A DNA stretch of 38,353 bases from Legionellales bacterium (GTDB taxonomy: Bacteria; Pseudomonadota; Gammaproteobacteria; JAHCLG01). The position numbers were made by a program, and so were the translations under genes. The stretch spans positions 1-38,353 of the forward strand of contig JAHCLG010000025.1 in NCBI GenBank assembly GCA_026125385.1, written 5' to 3'. The notes beneath the pieces are model-generated. The model did not search any database. It was given only the letters and a program-made list of their open reading frames with translations, and was not told the DNA's origin. The stretch's first letter is position 1; each line of letters begins with the position of its first letter. This document shows positions 32,699-38,353 of the stretch, piece by piece.

Positions 32699-33943
32699 GT
32701 GTTAGGCTTGACTTTATTATTAATTTTTTTAATTATTCTTTCCGCTTTTTTTTCCTGTTCGGAAACGGGTATGATGTCGGTGAATCGCTATCGCTTACGT
32801 CATTTAGCGCGGGTAAAAAAGCACAAAGCCGCGCAACGTGTGCGCTTATTATTAGAACGTCCCGATCGCTTACTCGGTGTTATTTTAATTGGAAATACTT
32901 TTGCCAATATTCTTGCATCGGCCATTGCGACGATCATTGCTAGTCATTTATTTGGAGATCTTGGAATTGCAATTGCCACTTTCTTTCTAACCTTAGCAGT
33001 ATTAGTTTTTTCTGAAGTAGCACCTAAAACCTTAGCAGCTTTATATCCTGAAAAAATTGCATTCATAGTGTCTTTACCGTTATCCATATTATTAAAAGTA
33101 TTTTATCCCGTGGTTTGGTTTATTAATTTTATGGCGAATAATTTATTAAAATGTTTTGGAGTCAGTATTAAAAAAGATTTAACCGATCCTTTGTCTAAAG
33201 AAGAGTTGCGAACTGTTGTATATGAAGCGAGTAGTAAAATTTCGCTTAAACATCAATCGATGCTCCTAGGAATTCTCGATTTAGACAAAGCCACCGTAGA
33301 AGATATTATGGTTCCTCACAATGAAATTGTTGGGATTGATCTGGAGTTAACGTGGGATGAAATACTCGACACACTACTTTTTAGCCAACACACCCGCTTA
33401 CCCATTTATCGTAACGATATCAATAATATCGAAGGTATGATACACGCACGCAAACTTTTAAGTTTAATGTCACATCACAAACTTACCAAAGAAACGTTAA
33501 TTGAAAATAAAAGTGATGTCTATTTTATTCCTGAAAATACCCCATTAACCACTCAATTAGTTAATTTTCAACGTGAACAACGTCGTACAGGATTAGTGGT
33601 GGATGAATATGGTGATGTTTTAGGGTTAGTGACTATTGAGGATATTTTAGAAGAAATTGTCGGTGAGTTTACTAGCGATTTTGCACGGACATTAAAAGAA
33701 GTGTATCAAGAAGAAGATGGTAGTTATTTGGTGGATGGCAGCATTAGCGTACGCAAATTAAATCGTCTCATGAATTGGAAATTGCCCATTAAAGGTCCAA
33801 AAACATTGAGTGGTTTGATTATTGAATATTTAGAATTTATTCCACGCTCGAGTATGTGTTTGAAGTTAAGAAACTATCCGATTGAAGTCGTGCAAGTTAA
33901 AGAAAATACGATTAAGACTGCTAGGATTAAAATATCAAAATAA
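32699..33943 (+). CDS. CNNM/HlyC-CorC family membrane protein (DUF21 + CBS + CorC domain)
   Basis: 414 residues from GTG 32699, with aaggag 7 bp upstream. The N-terminal DUF21 domain has three to four membrane helices (FLIILSAFFSCSETGMMSVN at about 8-27, then about 55-150). CBS pair follows: VEDIMVPHNEIVGID, TRLPIYRNDINNIEGMIHAR and VVDEYGDVLGLVTIEDILEE (about 195-330). A C-terminal CorC_HlyC domain comes last (DGSYLVDGSISVRKLNRLMN). Members of this family are linked to Mg2+/Co2+ efflux; YfjD/CorB-like is the nearest type. It lies 4 bp after tilS and is last in the long plus-strand run. Confidence 0.92.
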   Translation: MLGLTLLLIFLIILSAFFSCSETGMMSVNRYRLRHLARVKKHKAAQRVRLLLERPDRLLGVILIGNTFANILASAIATIIASHLFGDLGIAIATFFLTLAVLVFSEVAPKTLAALYPEKIAFIVSLPLSILLKVFYPVVWFINFMANNLLKCFGVSIKKDLTDPLSKEELRTVVYEASSKISLKHQSMLLGILDLDKATVEDIMVPHNEIVGIDLELTWDEILDTLLFSQHTRLPIYRNDINNIEGMIHARKLLSLMSHHKLTKETLIENKSDVYFIPENTPLTTQLVNFQREQRRTGLVVDEYGDVLGLVTIEDILEEIVGEFTSDFARTLKEVYQEEDGSYLVDGSISVRKLNRLMNWKLPIKGPKTLSGLIIEYLEFIPRSSMCLKLRNYPIEVVQVKENTIKTARIKISK

Positions 33944-33949
33944 ACTCGC

Positions 33950-34534
33950 TTAGCCAAAATATATTTGCGGTAATTCAAAATTAATATTTCCCGCAAAAAT
34001 AATAGCGGCGGTTGACGAGGGATTGATTACTAATGCCCAAGTAGTAAAATCTTTAATGTTAAAACACGCATTACTCATGCCGCGCAAAATCAACGTTGCC
34101 GGAAATTTTTTTTCTGTGGTGTTAGTTTTTAACAGAACATCACCCCGCATAACCCATTGTGAATAAAGTTGATGAGTTGTGCCCACAGTAAACGGCGATT
34201 CAATATCACTGACTTGCCATTGGCTAGTGCTGGGTAGCTGAAAGATTAAATGATACTCAGGATTATTCATCAAGCTCATGGATAAGGTAGAATGTTTAAT
34301 GTCACCGGCCAAGGGTTGGTGATTAAAATTAGCAAAGTCCGTACTAGAACCAGCCACGATAAGCTTAGGTTGCAGCAATTTTATTTTATTGAGTAAATCA
34401 CCCTCGTCGGCAGCAAGCGTGTGTGAATGGCTTTGCCAAAAACCGCGCGGAACGTTGCATTCACTGGCTAAACTTAATTGGAATAGGCAACTCAATCCTA
34501 GCATCACGATCATATTAAACCGATTCATTGGCAT
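33950..34534 (-). CDS. Secreted protein of unknown function
   Basis: 194 residues from ATG 34534 (ATG 34528 possible). A signal peptide of about 23 residues is visible (NMIVMLGLSCLFQLSLASE). The mature protein has two cysteines (ECNVPRG near its start and SNACFN near residue 156) that could form a disulfide, and many beta strands without known motif (STLSMSLM, YHLIFQLP, FPATLILRGM). Probably periplasmic or exported. It is convergent with the CNNM gene 6 bp away and divergent from the reductase. I do not recognise the family. Confidence 0.7.
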   Translation of the reverse strand: MPMNRFNMIVMLGLSCLFQLSLASECNVPRGFWQSHSHTLAADEGDLLNKIKLLQPKLIVAGSSTDFANFNHQPLAGDIKHSTLSMSLMNNPEYHLIFQLPSTSQWQVSDIESPFTVGTTHQLYSQWVMRGDVLLKTNTTEKKFPATLILRGMSNACFNIKDFTTWALVINPSSTAAIIFAGNINFELPQIYFG

Positions 34535-34616
34535 AGCGACTCACAGTGAAAAATCTTTAAAAGAACAAGCATAACGAGACTAGATTTCACAATCAATACT
34601 GACTACAATAGCGCGC

Positions 34617-35339
34617 ATGCCAATTAAGACGTTTCCTGTTACAGTCAGTTGGGCTAAAATGCTCAGCAAGAATGTTCGTCATCTGAGTTTCAAATTAGAT
34701 GGCGCGATGCCGCTTAATTTTATTCCCGGCCAATTTATTAATATTCATATCGAACACGATAATCGCACACTGAGCCGCAGTTATTCTATTGCAACTCGAT
34801 CCGAACTAAGTCAAGAAATTGAAATTGCTGCTTCGTTTGTTGAAGGTGGAATTGCCAGTGACTATTTAGCAGGGTTACAAGAAGGCGATCGCGTCACCAT
34901 GTCGGGCCCTTTTGGTCGTTTAATTTTACGCGATGAACAACCGCAACGGTATTTTTTAATTGCCACGGGTACAGGCGTCACACCGTATCGTGCCATGCTC
35001 GCCACTCTGGCTAAACGCGATGTTGAAACCTTTATTTTATACGGTTGTCGCACATCAGACGATTGCTTATATGGCGAAGAATTTGCTGAATTTTGCCAAG
35101 GCTTTGATCATTTGTCGTATCACGCCTGTTATTCGCGTGAAATGCCGGAAAATCCGCAAGCGTTTGAACACGCAGGCTATGTGCAAGATTATTTAATGTC
35201 ATTTAATTTATCACCCACCCAAGATGTGATTTATCTTTGTGGTAATCCCAATATGATCGACGACACCTATGAGCGCTTGAAATTGTTAGAATTCAATCCG
35301 CAAAGTGTGCGTCGTGAAAAATACATTTCTAATAATTAG
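34617..35339 (+). CDS. Ferredoxin-NADP+ reductase-like FAD oxidoreductase
   Basis: 240 residues, near Fpr (248). The FAD part is FIPGQFINIHI and TLSRSYSIAT (the RxYS motif, about 56-65), followed by GGIASDYLAGLQEGDRV and GPFGRL. The NADP part has IATGTGVTPYRAML (about 119-132), YGCRTSDDCLY and CGNPNMIDD. It moves electrons between NADPH and ferredoxin, flavodoxin or a related carrier in the cytosol. There is no ferredoxin domain of its own. The ATG lacks a ribosome site, and the putative -10 (tacaat) is only a few bases upstream, so the mRNA may be nearly leaderless. proS follows 11 bp later. Confidence 0.87.
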   Translation: MPIKTFPVTVSWAKMLSKNVRHLSFKLDGAMPLNFIPGQFINIHIEHDNRTLSRSYSIATRSELSQEIEIAASFVEGGIASDYLAGLQEGDRVTMSGPFGRLILRDEQPQRYFLIATGTGVTPYRAMLATLAKRDVETFILYGCRTSDDCLYGEEFAEFCQGFDHLSYHACYSREMPENPQAFEHAGYVQDYLMSFNLSPTQDVIYLCGNPNMIDDTYERLKLLEFNPQSVRREKYISNN

Positions 35340-35350
35340 GATCAATTCCC

Positions 35351-36841
35351 ATGTCGCAAAAAACTGCAATTTCACCGACACGTAGTGAAGATTATGCCGA
35401 ATGGTATCAGCAAGTGATTAAGGCTGCTGAATTAGCTGAAAATTCCAGCGTCCGCGGTTGCATGGTAATTAAACCCTGGGGTTATGGTTTGTGGGAACAA
35501 ATTCAACAACAATTGGATCAGCGGTTTAAAGCATTAGGACACGAAAATATTTATTGCCCATTATTCATTCCCTTAAGTCATTTGCAAAAAGAAGCCGATC
35601 ACGTTGAAGGTTTTGCTAAAGAATGTGCGGTGGTCACTCATCATCGTTTGCAAGTGAATGACGAAGGAAAATTAATTCCCGCCAGTCCTTTGGAAGAACC
35701 GTTGGTGGTGCGTCCAACCTCAGAAACCATCATGGGCGAAGTGTTTGCCAATTGGGTCCAATCCTATCGTGATTTACCGATTTTAATTAATCAATGGGCA
35801 AATATCGTTCGCTGGGAAATGCGCACGCGTTTATTTTTACGCACCACTGAATTTTTATGGCAAGAAGGTCACACCGTTCATGCCACTCGCGAAGAAGCGA
35901 TCCAAGAAACCTTAACCATGTTAAACGTCTACCATGAATTTGTGAATGATGTCATGGCAATACCGGTGATTAAAGGCGAAAAATCTGAAGCCGAGCGGTT
36001 TCCAGGCGCAGATAATACTTATTGTATTGAAGCGATGATGCAAGACAAAAAAGCCCTACAAGCTGGTACTTCCCATTTTCTCGGACAAAACTTTGCAAAA
36101 GCGTTTCAAATTCGTTATTTAGATCAACAAGGCGAATTACAAACCGCGTGGACAACGTCTTGGGGAGCATCAACACGTTTAATCGGTGGGTTGATAATGA
36201 CTCATAGTGATGATGATGGTTTAATGTTACCTCCACGAATTGCGCCTACTCATGCAGTGATTTTACCGATTATTCACGATGACGCCGATCGTCAAACAAT
36301 TTTAAATTTTTGCGATCAAGTCGCGAATGAATTACGCGAACAATCTTTTTATGGTCGGTCTATTCAAATCAAAGTCGATACTCGCGATATGCGCGGCGGC
36401 GATAAATCTTGGCAGTGGATTAAAAAAGGCGTACCTCTTAGAATTGAAATTGGTAAAAAAGAATTAGAAGAAAATAAATTAAGTGTAAAACGTCGCGATC
36501 AAGCCCATCGTGATCGTTTAAATCTCAGCGTGACGGAATTAAAAAATACTATCACCACTATTTTACAAGACATGCAAAATACCATTTATCAACGCGCGCT
36601 GAATTTCCGTCAACAACACACGCATATTGTTGAAAGTCGCGATGAGTTTTATGAATTTTTCAAACATAATAATGGTTTTGTACTAGCCCATTGGTGTGGC
36701 GATGCGGCGATTGAAAAGCAGATTCAAGAAGAGTTAAGCGTCACCATTCGCTGTTTACCCTTAGAACACGACGGCCCAGGCCAATGCATTTTCACCGGAA
36801 AACCAAGCCCCCAACACGCCATTTTCGCCAGGGCTTATTAA
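35351..36841 (+). CDS. proS: Prolyl-tRNA synthetase, archaeal/eukaryal type (ProS type 3)
   Basis: Charges tRNA-Pro. It has 496 residues, without the large insertion domain of the bacterial type (E. coli 572). The order is that of the archaeal/eukaryal form: SEDYAEWYQQVIKAAELAE, RGCMVIKPWGYGLWE, CPLFIPLSHLQKEADHVEGF, VRPTSETIMGEVFANWV, motif 2 RWEMRTRLFLRTTEFLWQEG, motif 3 STRLIGGLIMTHSDDDGL, and a C-terminal part with three Cys ending in the conserved ARAY. Most gammaproteobacteria have the other type, so horizontal origin in this lineage is likely. agga precedes the ATG. It lies 11 bp after the reductase gene. Confidence 0.94.
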   Translation: MSQKTAISPTRSEDYAEWYQQVIKAAELAENSSVRGCMVIKPWGYGLWEQIQQQLDQRFKALGHENIYCPLFIPLSHLQKEADHVEGFAKECAVVTHHRLQVNDEGKLIPASPLEEPLVVRPTSETIMGEVFANWVQSYRDLPILINQWANIVRWEMRTRLFLRTTEFLWQEGHTVHATREEAIQETLTMLNVYHEFVNDVMAIPVIKGEKSEAERFPGADNTYCIEAMMQDKKALQAGTSHFLGQNFAKAFQIRYLDQQGELQTAWTTSWGASTRLIGGLIMTHSDDDGLMLPPRIAPTHAVILPIIHDDADRQTILNFCDQVANELREQSFYGRSIQIKVDTRDMRGGDKSWQWIKKGVPLRIEIGKKELEENKLSVKRRDQAHRDRLNLSVTELKNTITTILQDMQNTIYQRALNFRQQHTHIVESRDEFYEFFKHNNGFVLAHWCGDAAIEKQIQEELSVTIRCLPLEHDGPGQCIFTGKPSPQHAIFARAY

Positions 36842-36854
36842 ATATTATAAAATC

Positions 36855-37029
36855 TAGCCTGGAACGCAGCGTAAAATGTAGCCTGGAACGAAGCGCAGCG
36901 AAGATCCAGGAACGGTAAATCTTTAAAACTATGATCCTGGATCTCCGCTCTGCTGCGTTCCAGGCTACGCTAAAGATCCTGGATCTCCGCTCTGCTGCGT
37001 TCCAGGCTACGGCTGCGTTCTGGGCTACG
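36855..37029. repeat. Palindromic repeat family R2, copy cluster B
   Basis: A run of units built from 'tagcctggaacg' and its inverse 'cgttccaggcta', with 'gatccagg'/'cctggatc'. One 37-bp unit is repeated exactly at 36933-36969 and 36975-37011. Units lie in both orientations between the convergent proS and udk, so a strong hairpin can form that may end both transcripts. A frame across it encodes a repetitive AWNAAERRSRI peptide and was rejected as a gene. Confidence 0.85.
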
Positions 37030-37662
37030 TTAAGCGACAAAACTGCCTAGTAATTCGCGGATTTTGGCTTTCATGAGATCGATGGCAATGCGATTTGCGC
37101 CGCCGCGGGGAACAATGATGTCCGCGTAGCGTTTGGTGGGTTCGATGAATTGCAAATACATGGGGCGAACGGTTTTTTCGTATTGTTCGATAACCGATTC
37201 TACAGTGCGCTTGCGTTGAATAATGTCGCGTTTTAATCGGCGGATTAAACAGACATCGAGTGGAGTATCCATATAAACGCGAATATCCATCATTTCACGC
37301 AAGGGTCTATCGGCAAATAATAGAATACCTTCCAATACGATAATCGCATGTTTAGCAATGGTAATGGTGCGATCTTCGCGCACATGTTCGGCATGATTAT
37401 AAATTGGAATTTCGACGGTTTCTTGTTTTTGCAATCGTTTTAAATGTTCGCAAAATAAGGGATGATCGAAGGCATCGGGATGATCGAAATTAGTTTTAGC
37501 GCGTTCTTCAAAAGGCAAATGTTTTAAATCTTTATAATAGGAATCTTCGGAAATTACCGCCACGCGGTCGGAACCAATTTCATCGACAATCGTGTTAGCC
37601 ATTAAACTTTTACCTGAACCGGAAGCGCCGGCGATGCCGATGATAATGGTTTTTTGTTCCAT
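37030..37662 (-). CDS. udk: Uridine kinase
   Basis: Phosphorylates uridine and cytidine with a nucleoside triphosphate for pyrimidine salvage. It has 210 residues from ATG 37662 (tagg upstream), like E. coli 213. The Walker A loop GIAGASGSGKS lies at about 9-19. Next come SEDSYYKDLKHLPFEERAKTN and FDHPDAFDHPLF. VLEGILLFADRPLREMMDIRVYMD and RRLKRDIIQRKRTVESVIEQY follow (read in blocks). VRPMYLQFIEPTKRYADIIVPRGG completes the fold. Its 3' end abuts the R2 repeat cluster. It is downstream of the Smr gene by 47 bp. Confidence 0.97.
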   Translation of the reverse strand: MEQKTIIIGIAGASGSGKSLMANTIVDEIGSDRVAVISEDSYYKDLKHLPFEERAKTNFDHPDAFDHPLFCEHLKRLQKQETVEIPIYNHAEHVREDRTITIAKHAIIVLEGILLFADRPLREMMDIRVYMDTPLDVCLIRRLKRDIIQRKRTVESVIEQYEKTVRPMYLQFIEPTKRYADIIVPRGGANRIAIDLMKAKIRELLGSFVA

Positions 37663-37709
37663 GATTTGCCTATTTGTCAAACACTAAATTGGGCATATTG
37701 TACTGGCTG

Positions 37710-38264
37710 TTAGTCTGTTTGGCAATTTGCTTTGCGTGCTTTCCGCAATAAAACATAAACCGCACCGCGTCCACCCTCAGTAGGTTTTGCCGAGCAAAAC
37801 GCGAGTACTAAGGGATGCAGGCAAAGCCATTGATTACAGTAATTTTTCAAAATAGGCTGAGTGTCTTTTAAGCTTGATTTACCATGAATAATTAACACGT
37901 GATAAAATGCCTGTGCCTGACAATCCAGTAAAAAATGACCTACAGCTTGTTCCGCTTGTTGAACTGTGAATCCGTGCAAATCCAAACACGCTTGGATGGG
38001 GAGTTGACCGCGCCGCAATTGTTGGATACGTTTATGCGGTAAGTCAGGGCGCGCGAAAAATAATTCGCTTTCACTGTCAACTCTCGGTAAGCTCGTGTTG
38101 CGTTCGAGGATAATTTCGGTGAGAGGTTCGGGTAAACTCGCGCGTGGTTGGGTGTGACGGGGACGTTTGATCCGTGCTTGCTGATGTTGAATGGGTTTAA
38201 CATCACGCATACTTTGGCGAAATAAATCGATATCATCTTGAGGAATACGAGGTTTTTTAGTCAT
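37710..38264 (-). CDS. Smr-domain protein (SmrA/SmrB-like putative endonuclease)
   Basis: 184 residues. The basic, disordered-looking N-terminus is rich in Pro/Arg/Gln. The C-terminal Smr domain (about 90-175) has LDLHGFTVQQAEQAVGHFL, then VLIIHGKSS where the usual motif is 'HGKG', and GGRGAVYVLLRK at the end. SmrB of E. coli cuts mRNA at stalled or collided ribosomes; the length and form here match the single-Smr SmrA/B group, which I cannot split further. The usual Gly after HGK is Ser. It probably leads the transcript smr-udk. Upstream lies an R2 copy. Confidence 0.88.
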   Translation of the reverse strand: MTKKPRIPQDDIDLFRQSMRDVKPIQHQQARIKRPRHTQPRASLPEPLTEIILERNTSLPRVDSESELFFARPDLPHKRIQQLRRGQLPIQACLDLHGFTVQQAEQAVGHFLLDCQAQAFYHVLIIHGKSSLKDTQPILKNYCNQWLCLHPLVLAFCSAKPTEGGRGAVYVLLRKARKANCQTD

Positions 38265-38288
38265 CGATCACTACTCGCTAGGGTTGCC

Positions 38289-38346
38289 GTCGCCTGGAAC
38301 GGAGCTTTCCGTAGCCTGGGACGTATCGGAGCGGAGATACAGGATA
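38289..38346. repeat. Palindromic repeat family R2, copy C
   Basis: cgcctggaacgg, gtagcctgggacg and ggagatacaggat are degenerate versions of the words in copies A and B. It lies upstream of the Smr gene at the window edge. Confidence 0.55.
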
Positions 38347-38353
38347 AGAGTTT

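Noticed and set aside
36855-37029. Possible CRISPR array
   Set aside because: Units are inverted relative to each other and there are no regular unique spacers or cas genes.
36792-37040. 82-codon frame on the minus strand with repeated AWNAAERRSRI
   Set aside because: The protein repeat only reflects the R2 DNA repeat, and it overlaps proS.

Overview
The window is an AT-rich bacterial chromosome segment of gammaproteobacterial type. The evidence is the gene order skp-lpxD-fabZ-lpxA-lpxB-rnhB-(nrdJ)-dnaE-accA-tilS, the queA/yajC-secD-secF block, and lipid A genes. Several traits would fit a host-associated Legionellales/Coxiella-like lineage: a SET-domain protein, a class III-like PHA synthase, small dispersed inverted-repeat elements, and orphan proteins that resemble effector candidates. 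That placement is inference; no rRNA is present to confirm it.

Layout. 1-5.2 kb: end of bamD, an FMN reductase, a HAD-like protein whose nucleophile position is Cys, panD, an unknown zinc-finger-like protein and a 452-residue orphan. They are separated by repeats. 5.2-6.8 kb: a repeat copy, tRNA-Leu(CAA), a UspA-like gene and a 630-bp gene-free region. 6.8-11.1 kb: queA, yajC, secD, secF (tgt is absent from its usual place). 11.1-13.7 kb: an inverted-repeat element, folE, and a divergent phaE-phaC-SET operon. 13.8-18.2 kb: an accessory-looking stretch with a HIT protein, a GRDP-like protein coupled by ATGA overlap to a 57-residue Cys-tailed peptide, an FAD dehydrogenase, a VUT-family transporter, an unknown gene and an XRE regulator. 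18.25-19.5 kb: a 28-bp perfect palindrome over divergent promoters, then tetR-tonB-like. 19.6-32.7 kb: the envelope and replication cluster from skp to tilS, with a B12-type ribonucleotide reductase inserted between rnhB and dnaE. 32.7-38.35 kb: a CNNM/CorC-type membrane protein, a secreted unknown, a ferredoxin reductase-like flavoprotein, an archaeal/eukaryal-type ProRS, udk, an Smr protein, and clusters of a palindromic repeat.

How the genes work together. BamD, Skp and LpxD/A/B serve outer-membrane biogenesis. YajC-SecD-SecF drive export. FabZ and AccA supply fatty acids, which also feed lipid A. DnaE, RNase HII and NrdJ serve DNA synthesis. ProRS, TilS, QueA, tRNA-Leu and the VUT transporter serve translation and tRNA modification.

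The best candidates for an undescribed system are the Cys-tailed peptide/GRDP-like pair with its own strong promoter (14.14-14.79 kb), the compact PHA synthase/SET operon, and the palindrome-controlled XRE / TetR-TonB divergon. Three families of short non-coding repeats sit at gene borders throughout.
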